A stretch of DNA of 13,613 nt from Bacteroidales bacterium UBA4347 (GTDB taxonomy: Bacteria; Bacteroidota; Bacteroidia; Bacteroidales; P3). Within the stretch, counting starts at the first letter, position 1. Each line of letters begins with the position of its first letter. The translations under genes and the position numbers were made by a program. The notes under the pieces were generated by a model. That model ran no database searches and was not told the DNA's origin. It worked only from the letters and a program-made list of their open reading frames with translations. The stretch spans positions 1 to 13,613 of the forward strand of contig DGTB01000141.1 in assembly GCA_002394185.1 (NCBI GenBank). Direction: 5' to 3'. This document shows positions 6,681 to 13,613 of the stretch, piece by piece.

Positions 6681-7589
6681 ATGAAGCACATCTTCGTCAT
6701 CAACCCCCATGCCGGCGGCGAGAACCATGCCGAGAGCCTTGCCAAAGAGATTGAAGCCCTTGCCGTCGACAGCGAGATATACCTGACCACAGGCCACCTG
6801 GACGCCACCCGATATGTGGACCAATACTGCCGCGCGCACCCCAGCGAAGCCGTGCGTTTCTACGCCTGCGGCGGCGACGGCACCCTGAACGAGGTGGCCT
6901 CCGGCGCCCTCCCCCACCCCGAGGCCGAGATGGGCTGCTACCCCTGCGGCAGCGGCAACGACTACGTGAAATACTGGCCCACGGCCGACTTCCGCAGCCT
7001 CCAGGCCCTCGTCGAGGCCCCGGCCATGCCCGTGGACCTGATGCGCGTCCGCTTCGACGGGCAGGAACGCCATTGCATCAACCTGATGAACCTGGGCTTC
7101 GAGGCCGCCGTATGCCGTTCGATGGAGATTGTCAGGGGCAAGCCTCTGGTGGGCGGCAAGATGGCCTACACCTCAGGCATCGTCCACAGCCTCTTCTATG
7201 GCCGCCACCACCCCTGCCGCATCAGCGTCGACGGCGAAGCCTGGCACGAGGGCGACATGCTGCTGGGCTCACTGGCCAACGGCCGCTATGCCGGCGGCGG
7301 CTACTGCTGCGCCCCACGGTCGGTGAACGACGACGGCCTGATGGAGGTGATGGCCGTGCTTCCCATCTCGGTAGCACGCTTCGTCTCCGTCATAGACCTG
7401 TACAAGAAAGGGCAACACCTGGACAGTACCAAGATGAAGGACGTGGTGGAATACCGCCGCGGACGGCGCGTCAGCATCGAGAGCGACAAGCCCCTGTGGG
7501 CGGCTCTCGACGGCGAACTGGTATGCTCAAACCATTTCGATATCGAAAACCTGTCCCAGGCCATCCGCTTCGCCGTGCCGCAGAAATAG
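6681..7589 (+). CDS. Diacylglycerol kinase-family lipid kinase
   Basis: A 302-residue member of the DAGK catalytic-domain / YegS-DgkB family, which phosphorylates diacylglycerol or a related lipid with ATP at the inner face of the membrane. Diagnostic features are an N-terminal VINPHAGG (residues 6-13), the nucleotide-binding GGDGTLNEV at 64-72 and the PCGSGNDYVKY block at 88-98. NLGFEA follows at 137-142, and the C-terminal domain has an NGRYAGGGYCCAP segment (200-212) and DDGL at 217-220. The usual PxGTGND loop has Ser instead of Thr (GSGND), a common variant. No transmembrane segment is evident. The actual lipid substrate (diacylglycerol, ceramide or another sphingoid lipid) cannot be told from sequence; Bacteroidales do make sphingolipids, so this is open. 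The gene is followed 3 bases later by a hairpin shared with nrdJ. Confidence 0.88.
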   Translation: MKHIFVINPHAGGENHAESLAKEIEALAVDSEIYLTTGHLDATRYVDQYCRAHPSEAVRFYACGGDGTLNEVASGALPHPEAEMGCYPCGSGNDYVKYWPTADFRSLQALVEAPAMPVDLMRVRFDGQERHCINLMNLGFEAAVCRSMEIVRGKPLVGGKMAYTSGIVHSLFYGRHHPCRISVDGEAWHEGDMLLGSLANGRYAGGGYCCAPRSVNDDGLMEVMAVLPISVARFVSVIDLYKKGQHLDSTKMKDVVEYRRGRRVSIESDKPLWAALDGELVCSNHFDIENLSQAIRFAVPQK

Positions 7590-7592
7590 AAA

Positions 7593-7625
7593 AAGGTCCC
7601 GCCATAGTGTGCCAGGCGGGACCTT
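7593..7625 (-). terminator. Intrinsic terminator of nrdJ
   Basis: A perfect 11-bp stem, AAGGTCCCGCC (7593-7603) with GGCGGGACCTT (7615-7625), around an 11-base loop. On the minus strand the stem runs into TTTTTC at its foot, as expected for a Rho-independent terminator downstream of nrdJ (stop at 7653). On the plus strand the following bases (GCTTGATATGC) are not T-rich, so it would be only a weak terminator for the lipid kinase gene, whose stop lies 3 bases before the stem. Confidence 0.8.
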
Positions 7626-7652
7626 GCTTGATATGCTTGCTTGTTTATTCCT

Positions 7653-10223
7653 TTAACTGCACTTGCTCCATCCGCAGTTGGGACAGCTCTTGCAACCGCT
7701 GTTGTAGACCAGTTTGCTGCCGCAGTCGGGGCACACCTCGTCGGTCTCGGTGCCGTCCTTGATGTAGCGTTTCAGGGCGCGGGCCACACCGTTGGACCAT
7801 GTGGTAATGCTGTCGGTGTCGAAGTTCAGCTTGCCGATGAGTTCCACCACGTTGGGGATGGGCATGCCGTGGCGCAGGATGCCGGAGATGAGCTTGGCAT
7901 AGTTCCAATACTCCTTGCGGAACATGCGCGAAAGGCCCTCCATGGTGATGTGGTAGCCGTCCTGGTCGGTGAACTGGAAATCGTAGCGGGCGTGCTCCTG
8001 ACCCTTCTCCTTGACGCGGATCACCCAGCCTTTCTCAACCCACTTGGGCAGGAGGAAGTTCTCGGCGCGGCCGGTGAAGATTTCATACGGACGGCCCTCG
8101 TACATGCCTACGACGGCAATCCAGTCCTCCTTCTCGTTCTTGAAGCGCACCACCTCGGCCTCCAGTTTCTTGGGGCGCTTGGGGGCGCGGTTCTCGCCGA
8201 AGCAGGGCACGTCCTTCTTTTCGTTGTTGGCAACGAGAACGCCGGTGCGCGAGCCGTCGCGGTAGATGGTGCAGCCCTTGCAGCCGCTCTCCCACGCGGT
8301 TTCGTATATCTTGCTCACCACCTCCTTGGTGGTCTCCTTCGGGATGTTGACGGTGACGCTGATGCTGTGGTCCACCCACTTCTGGATGGCGCCCTGCATC
8401 TTCACCTTGGCCACCCAGTCGATGTCGGCGCTGGTGGCGTGGAAGTAGGGGCTCTGCTCGATGAGCTTCTGCAGAGTGGCGTCGTCCATGTGCTTCACCT
8501 CCTCCACGTCGTAGCCGTTGATGCGGGCCCAGTCGAGGAACTTGGGATGGAACACGTTGTACTCCTCGAAGTAGTCGCCGTTCTCGTCCTTGATGATGTT
8601 CTGCTTGCTGTTGTCCTTGTCGTTGGGGTTGATTTTCTTGCGACGCTTGTAGCTCACCAGGAACACCGGCTCGATGCCCGAGGTGGTCTGGGTGCAGATG
8701 CTGACGGTGCCCGTGGGGGCGATGGTCAGCAGGGCGATGTTGCGGCGGCCGTACTTGGTCATCTCCTCGTAGAGCTTCGGGTCGGCCTCGCGAATGCGGC
8801 TGATGAAGGGGTTGTTCTCCTCGCGACGGGCGTCGTAGATGGGGAAGCAGCCACGCTCCTTGGCCAACTGGACGCTGGAAGCGTAGGCCGCCAGACAGAG
8901 CGTCTGCTGCACTTTGACGGCGAAGGCCGTGGCCTCGTCGCTGCCATACTGCAGTCCCAGGGCGGCCAGCATGTCGCCCTCGGCGGTGATGCCGAAACCG
9001 CTGCGGCGGCCTTCGAGGCACTTCATCTTGATGTTGAGCCACAGGTTGTGCTCCACCATCTTGATTTCATCGCTCTCGGGGTCGCTTTCAATCTTGCGCA
9101 GTATCTGCTCCACCTTCTCCAGCTCGAGGTCGATCAGGTCGTCCATCAGACGCTGGCCCTTCATGACATGGTCGCGGAAGAGGTCGAAGTTGAACCGGGC
9201 CTCCTTGGTGAAGGGGTTGTCCACGTAGCTGTAGAGGTTGATGGCCTGCAGGCGGCAGCTGTCGTAGGGGCAGAGGGGTATCTCGCCGCAGGGGTTGGTG
9301 CTGACGGTGCGGTAGCCGAAGTCGGCATAGCAGTCAGGCACACTCTCGCGCAGGATGGTGTCCCAAAAGAGCACACCGGGTTCGGCCGAACTCCACGCGT
9401 TGGCGATAATCTTGTTCCACAACGTGCGGGCGTCTATCTCTTTGGTATAGGTGGGGTTGGGCGAGTCGATGGGGTACTGCTGCACGAAGGGCTTGCCCTC
9501 CATGGCACAACGCATGAACTCGTCGGTAATCTTCACGCTGACGTTGGCGCCGGTAATCTTGCCCTGCTCCAGCTTGGCATCGATAAACTGTTCGGCGTCG
9601 GGATGCTTGATGCTGATGCTGAGCATCAAGGCTCCGCGGCGGCCACCCTGGGCCACCTCGCGGGTGGTGTTGCTGTAGCGCACCATGAAGGGCACGATGC
9701 CGGTGGAGGTGAGGGCGGAGTTCTTCACGGGGCTGCCGCCGGGGCGTATGTGGCTCAGGTCGTGGCCCACGCCGCCGCGACGCTTCATCAGCTGCACCTG
9801 CTCCTGGTCAATCTTCATGATGCCGCCGTAGGAGTCGCTATTGCCCTGGTTGCCGATCACGAAGCAGTTGCTCAGGCTTACCACCTGGAAGTTGTTGCCG
9901 ATGCCGCTCATGGGGCTGCCCTGCGGGACGATGTACTTGAAATCCTTCAGCAGCTGATAGATTTCCTCCTCGCTCAGGGGATTCTGGTACTTGTCCTCAA
10001 TGCGGGCATACTCGGCGGCCAGACGGCGGTGCATCATGTCGGGGTTAAGCTCGTAGATGCGGTCGTCCTCGCGCAGGGCGTACTTGTTCATCCAGACATT
10101 GGCTGCCAGCTCGTCGCCGTGGAAATACTCCACCGACGAACGCATAATCTCTTCCGGGGTGTACTGACGGTACTCTTTCGGTTCCTTCTGGGGTTCGGTT
10201 GATGAAAACAAGTCGCCTTGCAT
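7653..10223 (-). CDS. nrdJ: Adenosylcobalamin-dependent (class II) ribonucleotide reductase
   Basis: Reduces ribonucleotides to deoxyribonucleotides for DNA synthesis, using adenosylcobalamin instead of a di-iron or glycyl radical. The protein is 856 residues, in the expected range. Active-site landmarks are in order: SLSNC with Cys120 (one of the reducible pair), the NPCGEI loop at 310-315 (Asn310, radical Cys312, Glu314) and APTGTVS at 502-508. A TSCPD-type region lies in the C-terminal third. The tail is a zinc-ribbon-like cysteine cluster (Cys831, 834, 844, 847, 850) ending in Cys855; the last cysteines probably re-reduce the active site. There is no ATP-cone domain at the N-terminus. A strong Shine-Dalgarno AAAGGAG at 10229-10235 sits five bases before the ATG, confirming the start. 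The gene stands alone, with no NrdB or NrdG partner nearby, as expected for class II. Confidence 0.95.
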   Translation of the reverse strand: MQGDLFSSTEPQKEPKEYRQYTPEEIMRSSVEYFHGDELAANVWMNKYALREDDRIYELNPDMMHRRLAAEYARIEDKYQNPLSEEEIYQLLKDFKYIVPQGSPMSGIGNNFQVVSLSNCFVIGNQGNSDSYGGIMKIDQEQVQLMKRRGGVGHDLSHIRPGGSPVKNSALTSTGIVPFMVRYSNTTREVAQGGRRGALMLSISIKHPDAEQFIDAKLEQGKITGANVSVKITDEFMRCAMEGKPFVQQYPIDSPNPTYTKEIDARTLWNKIIANAWSSAEPGVLFWDTILRESVPDCYADFGYRTVSTNPCGEIPLCPYDSCRLQAINLYSYVDNPFTKEARFNFDLFRDHVMKGQRLMDDLIDLELEKVEQILRKIESDPESDEIKMVEHNLWLNIKMKCLEGRRSGFGITAEGDMLAALGLQYGSDEATAFAVKVQQTLCLAAYASSVQLAKERGCFPIYDARREENNPFISRIREADPKLYEEMTKYGRRNIALLTIAPTGTVSICTQTTSGIEPVFLVSYKRRKKINPNDKDNSKQNIIKDENGDYFEEYNVFHPKFLDWARINGYDVEEVKHMDDATLQKLIEQSPYFHATSADIDWVAKVKMQGAIQKWVDHSISVTVNIPKETTKEVVSKIYETAWESGCKGCTIYRDGSRTGVLVANNEKKDVPCFGENRAPKRPKKLEAEVVRFKNEKEDWIAVVGMYEGRPYEIFTGRAENFLLPKWVEKGWVIRVKEKGQEHARYDFQFTDQDGYHITMEGLSRMFRKEYWNYAKLISGILRHGMPIPNVVELIGKLNFDTDSITTWSNGVARALKRYIKDGTETDEVCPDCGSKLVYNSGCKSCPNCGWSKCS

Positions 10224-10512
10224 GTTTGCTCCTTTTATATTATGTTGTTATACTATAAATTATTACAAAGACCATCGGCCTTTTTTTCACGATGCTAAAT
10301 TAGTTCAAAAAAACAGAATTCCGCCAACAAGTTATCAACAAATCCACCCCCAATCGGGGCACTCCTTTTGCATTCAAACGTTTAGTCGGTGGATAACCAT
10401 TCACTCCCCCATCCTTCACACACAAAAAAAACGAAACGTCGCCTGTCATATCAAATTTATTTTGTAACTTTGCACCGTCAAACATAATTTATGAATCAAC
10501 ATAACGACCATC
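10224..10512. promoter_or_regulatory. Divergent nrdJ / alcohol dehydrogenase control region
   Basis: This 289-base region separates two divergent genes and carries no supportable coding sequence. It contains the nrdJ Shine-Dalgarno (10229-10235) and an imperfect AT-rich inverted repeat at 10236-10257, just upstream of nrdJ. Two DnaA-box-like 9-mers point towards each other: TTATCAACA on plus at 10332-10340 and TTATCCACC on minus at 10388-10396. Two CAACAA copies lie 11 bases apart (10325-10330 and 10336-10341), and an AAACGTTT palindrome lies at 10376-10383. The dehydrogenase -7 box is at 10465-10472. No exact TAnnTTTG is found on the minus strand, so the nrdJ promoter is not located. I looked for a cobalamin riboswitch and found no recognisable B12 box. 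Confidence 0.6.
10465..10472 (+). promoter_or_regulatory. Bacteroidota -7 promoter box for the alcohol dehydrogenase gene
   Basis: TAACTTTG followed by CA matches the Bacteroidota -7 consensus TAnnTTTG exactly and lies 40 bases upstream of the start codon, predicting a leader of about 35 bases. The expected -33 TTTG is not clear. Confidence 0.65.
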
Positions 10513-11694
10513 ATGCACGATTTCACCTTTCAGAACCCTGTGCGGGTTCACTTCGGACACGAGAAGCTCTGTCTCCTCGGCAATGAACTGAAACAATTCG
10601 GCAAACGCGTACTGCTGACCTACGGCGGCGGCTCCATCAAAAAAATCGGTCTCTACGACCGCGTGGTGGCTGCCGTGAAGGAAGCCGGCATGGAGCTCTT
10701 CGAGCTCGGCGGCATCGACCCCAACCCCCGCATCGCCTCCGTGCGCGAGGGCGCACGCCTCTGCAAGGAGCACCACATCGACGTCCTCCTGGCCGTGGGC
10801 GGCGGATCCACCATCGACTGCACCAAGTGGATCGCCGCGGCCGCCTGCGTCGACCACGATGCCTGGGACTTCTTCGACTACGACAAGTGGGCTCCCGTCA
10901 AAAAGGCCCTGCCCATCGTCAGCGTCCTCACCCTCTCGGCCACAGGCTCCGAGATGGACAGCGGCGGCGTCATCTCCAACCCCGACACCGACGACAAGCG
11001 CGGCCGCCTCAGTCCCCTGCTCTTCCCCAAGGTCTCCTTCCTCGACCCCACGCTGACCTACACCGTCAGCCCCTACCAGACGGCCTGCGGCAGCGCCGAC
11101 ATCTTCTCCCACCTCATGGAAGAATACTTCACCACCGACCAGCCCATGTTCCTCATCGACACCTTCATCGAGGGCATGATGCGCACCGTCGTCCGCTACG
11201 CCCCCATCGCCATGCGCGAACCCGACAACTACGAGGCCCGCGCCAACCTCATGTGGGCCTCCAGCTGGGCCATCAACGGCCTCATCGGTGCCGACAAGGG
11301 GCAGGCCTGGAGCTGCCACCCCATGGAGCACGAGCTCTCCGCCGTCTACGACATCACCCACGGCCACGGCCTGGCCATCCTCTCGCCCCGCTGGCTGCAA
11401 TACTGCATGAGCGACGCCACCCTTCCGCGCATCGCCCGCTTCGGCATCTCGGTCTTCGGCCTCGACCCCACCCTGCCGCAGCAGGAGCTGGCCCTGCGCG
11501 CCATCGACGCCCTCAGCCACTTCCTCTTCGACACCCTGGGCCTCAAGCGCACCCTCGCCGAACTCAACATCGACGAGAGCCACTTCGACTCCATGGCTGC
11601 CAAAGCCGTCCTGCCCTACAACGGCAGCCTCCCCGGCTTCCGCACCCTGACCAAGGACGACGTGGTCAACATCTACCGCATGTGCCTGAAATAA
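10513..11694 (+). CDS. Iron-/zinc-containing alcohol dehydrogenase, YqhD/BDH type (NADPH-dependent aldehyde reductase)
   Basis: A 393-residue cytoplasmic enzyme of group III metal-dependent alcohol dehydrogenases, which reduce aldehydes such as butanal or reactive carbonyls with NADPH. The N-terminal Rossmann-like domain has YGGGS at 37-41 and VGGGS at 95-99 for dinucleotide binding, then ATGSEMD at 143-149. The metal site is complete: Asp196, His200, His269 (in SCHPMEHELS) and His283 (in ITHGHG). These correspond to E. coli YqhD Asp194, His198, His267 and His281 with a constant shift of two, and total length is close (387 in E. coli). The GGGS loop favours NADPH. It has its own promoter and a strong terminator, so it is probably monocistronic. 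The physiological substrate (fermentation end product or carbonyl detoxification) is not shown by the sequence. Confidence 0.93.
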   Translation: MHDFTFQNPVRVHFGHEKLCLLGNELKQFGKRVLLTYGGGSIKKIGLYDRVVAAVKEAGMELFELGGIDPNPRIASVREGARLCKEHHIDVLLAVGGGSTIDCTKWIAAAACVDHDAWDFFDYDKWAPVKKALPIVSVLTLSATGSEMDSGGVISNPDTDDKRGRLSPLLFPKVSFLDPTLTYTVSPYQTACGSADIFSHLMEEYFTTDQPMFLIDTFIEGMMRTVVRYAPIAMREPDNYEARANLMWASSWAINGLIGADKGQAWSCHPMEHELSAVYDITHGHGLAILSPRWLQYCMSDATLPRIARFGISVFGLDPTLPQQELALRAIDALSHFLFDTLGLKRTLAELNIDESHFDSMAAKAVLPYNGSLPGFRTLTKDDVVNIYRMCLK

Positions 11695-11710
11695 ATTAAA
11701 GAAAGAATAT

Positions 11711-11749
11711 AAAAAGACGGCGGCCTCTTTGCGAGGCCGCCGTCTTTTT
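11711..11749. terminator. Strong bidirectional intrinsic terminator
   Basis: A perfect 17-bp stem, A5-GACGGCGGCCTC (11711-11727) with its complement at 11733-11749, around a five-base loop TTTGC. The T-run continues to 11752 on the plus strand, and the minus strand ends in five Ts plus ATATTC. It lies 16 bases after the dehydrogenase stop and 6 bases after the transporter stop (11756), so it serves both convergent genes. Confidence 0.92.
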
Positions 11750-11755
11750 TTTGTT

Positions 11756-13495
11756 TTAGTCCTCGGCGTGCTTGCGACTGCCGTCGATGGCCTCGCTGAC
11801 GTTGATGACATAGTCGCCCAGCTTCTCGTACAGCGCGTAGAGGCTGCTGTAGGCGTTGCCGATGGCGTAGTCGTACACGCCCAGCTTCAGGGCGTCGAGG
11901 TGCTGGTTGCGCAGACGGTCGCGGAAGGCGTTGATTTCGTGTTCGGCGGCATAGGCGGCGTCGAGGTCGATGTGGTCGTAGTCGCCCAGATTTCTGTCCA
12001 TCACGTCCAGGGCCTTCTGCACCAGCTCGCTCATGTGCTGCAGGTTGGCGTTCAATCCGGCATCGAAGTGCACAGCGTCCTCGCGCTTGTTCCGCCGCGT
12101 CATGGCAATCTGGTAGACCGTGTCGCCGATGGATTCGAGGTTGTCTATGATGCGCAGCATGGAGCTGATGCGCTGCGAGGCATGCTCCGAGACATCGCCC
12201 GAGCCCACCTTGGTGAGGAACTTCGAGATTTCCATCTCCATGCGGTCGGTGATGTCCTCGTATTTGGCTATGCGAGCCATGATGGCATCGAAGGCCTCGT
12301 CGCTCTCGGCCGTGCGCAGGCCCGGCAGGAAGGTGTACATGCGCAGCACACGCTTCGAGAACTCCATAATCTCGCTCTTGGCGCTCTGCAGGTTGAGCTC
12401 GGCGGTGCTGAGCCAGTTGCCCTCGATGTAGGTCAGGCGGAACTCGTCCTCGCTGCTCTCCTCTGGCTTGGCCTTCACCATCCAGTCCACAATCTTCAGT
12501 ATCTGCGGAATGAAGAACGCCAGGATGATGGTGTTGCCGACATTGAACACGGTGTGGAACAGCGAGATGGCCATCGGCACGGACTCGGGGTTGTAGGCCT
12601 CGTCGGTGGCGGGCACATAGGGGCTGCATCCGGTCATGCCCTCGGTGAGATGTGCAATGAACCGCATCAGCGGCGAGAACACCACCAGCGTAATCACCAC
12701 ACCCACCACGTTGAACACCAGGTGGGCACGGGCGGCCTTCTTGCCCGCCGTGTTGGCCACCATGGCCGCCAGGTTGGCCGTGATGGTGGTGCCGATGTTC
12801 TGGCCCATGACCAAGGCCACAGCCACGTCGAACCCGATCCAGCCGTTGTAGCACATCACCAGCGTAATGGCCATCATGGCCGCCGACGCCTGCACCAGGC
12901 AGGTCAGCGCCGCTCCGATGGCAATGAAGAGCAGTATGGACCAGAACCCGTAGTCGCTCATGGTCCCCAGGGCATGCAGGAAGGCGGGATACTCCTCAAG
13001 GTTGGGCATGGCGGCCTGCAGCAGTTCCATGCCGATGAGCAGCAACGCCAGGCCGATGACCGACTGGCCGATGGACTTCATGCGGTCCTTGTGCGAGAAG
13101 ATGAAGAAGAGGCTCACCGTGGCCAGCAACATGGGCAGGCTGAAGCCCCCGGCGCTCTCGCCCAGGCCGAAGAGGGTGATGATCCACGCCGTCACCGTGG
13201 TGCCGATGTTGGCACCCATGATGACCGCCACAGCACCCGCCAGCGACAGCAGGCCGGCATTGACGAAACTGACCACCATCACCGTCGTGGCCGACGAACT
13301 CTGGATGGCCGCCGTCACCGCCGTGCCCGTCAGGATGCCACTCAGCGGCTTGCCCGTGAAACGGCTCAGCACGGCCCTCATTTTGCTGCCCGCAAGCTTC
13401 TGCAAACCCTCGCTCATCAGTTTCATAGCGAACAGGAACACGGCCAGCGCCCCGGCGAAATTGATGACAATCAGTAATATATCCCAAAAACTCAT
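11756..13495 (-). CDS. Na/Pi cotransporter family protein with C-terminal PhoU-like domain
   Basis: A 579-residue inner-membrane protein predicted to import phosphate with sodium. The N-terminal ~340 residues are hydrophobic with about eight to ten membrane segments. They contain the inverted-repeat signature of the NptA/SLC34-like family: QSSSATTV (residues 65-72) with GANIGTT (94-100), and the second copy QASA (202-205) with GQNIGTT (231-237). From about residue 350 it is soluble and helical, with two PhoU-like three-helix units (DRMEMEISKFL near 417-427, DNLESIGDTVYQIA at 451-464 and YEKLGDYVINVSE at 556-568), possibly sensing phosphate or regulating transport. The second motif is QASA rather than QSSS, a divergence also seen in bacterial relatives. 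The start ATG follows a clear -7 box by 26 bases. No pst or pho genes are nearby. Confidence 0.92.
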   Translation of the reverse strand: MSFWDILLIVINFAGALAVFLFAMKLMSEGLQKLAGSKMRAVLSRFTGKPLSGILTGTAVTAAIQSSSATTVMVVSFVNAGLLSLAGAVAVIMGANIGTTVTAWIITLFGLGESAGGFSLPMLLATVSLFFIFSHKDRMKSIGQSVIGLALLLIGMELLQAAMPNLEEYPAFLHALGTMSDYGFWSILLFIAIGAALTCLVQASAAMMAITLVMCYNGWIGFDVAVALVMGQNIGTTITANLAAMVANTAGKKAARAHLVFNVVGVVITLVVFSPLMRFIAHLTEGMTGCSPYVPATDEAYNPESVPMAISLFHTVFNVGNTIILAFFIPQILKIVDWMVKAKPEESSEDEFRLTYIEGNWLSTAELNLQSAKSEIMEFSKRVLRMYTFLPGLRTAESDEAFDAIMARIAKYEDITDRMEMEISKFLTKVGSGDVSEHASQRISSMLRIIDNLESIGDTVYQIAMTRRNKREDAVHFDAGLNANLQHMSELVQKALDVMDRNLGDYDHIDLDAAYAAEHEINAFRDRLRNQHLDALKLGVYDYAIGNAYSSLYALYEKLGDYVINVSEAIDGSRKHAED

Positions 13496-13521
13496 ATATA
13501 AATCACATTATTTTTAAAATG

Positions 13522-13529
13522 CAAAAGTA
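13522..13529 (-). promoter_or_regulatory. Bacteroidota -7 promoter box for the Na/Pi cotransporter gene
   Basis: Minus-strand TACTTTTG followed by CA is an exact match to TAnnTTTG, 26 bases upstream of the start codon, predicting a leader of about 20 bases. The -33 region is a T-run (about 13541-13548) rather than a clear TTTG. Confidence 0.65.
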
Positions 13530-13575
13530 AGCATATTCTCCGGAAAAAATTGTTACATTTTTGTTAAGTTTTCAT

Positions 13576-13591
13576 CCTGCCACCCTGCCAC
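13576..13591. repeat. Two tandem copies of an 8-bp unit
   Basis: CCTGCCAC occurs twice head-to-tail near the right edge, followed by C-rich sequence (CCGAGACCCACCC). It lies upstream of the cotransporter promoter in otherwise non-coding DNA. The unit is short and the window ends 22 bases later, so no function can be given. Confidence 0.4.
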
Positions 13592-13613
13592 CCGAGACCC
13601 ACCCGCGACGTGT

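Noticed and set aside
7641..10202. 853-codon open frame on the plus strand opposite nrdJ
   Set aside because: It mirrors nrdJ codon for codon on the other strand. GC-rich third positions leave antisense frames without stop codons; the translation is rich in Ala, Val, Gly, Leu and His with no domain, and nrdJ is unambiguous.
10236..10257. Possible NrdR box at the AT-rich inverted repeat
   Set aside because: The sequence lacks the ACA...TGT flanks and central ATAT pattern of NrdR boxes, and no second copy lies at the usual spacing.
10224..10440. Possible cobalamin riboswitch upstream of nrdJ
   Set aside because: No B12-box sequence or supporting stems could be recognised on the minus strand; only short 4-bp hairpins such as CCCC-AATC-GGGG are present.
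10222..10485. Two short open frames (81 codons plus, 61 codons minus) in the nrdJ/dehydrogenase gap
   Set aside because: They overlap the nrdJ start and the dehydrogenase promoter box, have no ribosome-binding site, and their composition looks like translated AT-rich non-coding DNA.
10489..11811. 440-codon minus-strand frame opposite the alcohol dehydrogenase
   Set aside because: Runs through the strong terminator and the end of the transporter gene; product is Val/Gly/Asp-rich without motifs, and the plus-strand enzyme has a full metal site.
11729..13477. 582-codon plus-strand frame opposite the Na/Pi cotransporter
   Set aside because: Starts inside the terminator hairpin and reads as His/Gly/Val-rich antisense; the minus strand carries the family's QSSS and GxNIGTT motifs.

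Overview
The window looks like ordinary chromosomal DNA from a member of the Bacteroidota, most likely order Bacteroidales. Three intergenic regions carry the Bacteroidota -7 promoter box (TAnnTTTG, each followed by C). Most genes lack a strong Shine-Dalgarno sequence. The gene content also fits: a DUF4292-type lipoprotein, a PG_1098-like methyltransferase with a THUMP-like domain, a cobalamin-dependent ribonucleotide reductase and a Na/Pi-cotransporter with a PhoU-like tail. Coding DNA is clearly GC-rich and the promoter regions are AT-rich. Family names come from recognising motifs by eye; no database search was run.

Layout. (1) Bases 127-3490, plus strand: a tight cluster of a TPR lipoprotein, a short DUF4292-like lipoprotein, a secreted LolA-like protein and tadA (tRNA adenosine deaminase). 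The first three look like envelope proteins; tadA starts on the stop codon of the third. (2) Bases 3524-5627, plus strand: a sugar-nucleotide-type nucleotidyltransferase, overlapped by 20 bases by an uncharacterised class I SAM methyltransferase. (3) Bases 5624-6556, minus strand: ribD (riboflavin synthesis), whose stop codon overlaps the stop of the methyltransferase. (4) Bases 6681-7589, plus strand: a diacylglycerol-kinase-family lipid kinase. (5) Bases 7653-10223, minus strand: nrdJ, the B12-dependent ribonucleotide reductase, with a hairpin terminator in the gap to the lipid kinase. (6) Bases 10513-11694, plus strand: a YqhD/BDH-type NADPH-dependent alcohol/aldehyde dehydrogenase, divergent from nrdJ across a 289-base AT-rich region. 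(7) Bases 11756-13495, minus strand: a Na/Pi cotransporter with a PhoU-like domain, converging on the dehydrogenase at a strong bidirectional terminator.

The genes are mainly housekeeping: envelope maintenance, tRNA wobble editing, flavin synthesis, DNA precursor supply, lipid phosphorylation, aldehyde reduction and phosphate uptake. I see no mobile element, CRISPR array, RNA gene, toxin-antitoxin pair or defence system, and I do not think the window holds a new multi-gene system. The points most worth a second look are the modified envelope gene cluster at the left, the DnaA-box-like sites and missing B12 riboswitch upstream of nrdJ, and the overlapping convergent stop codons at 5624-5627.
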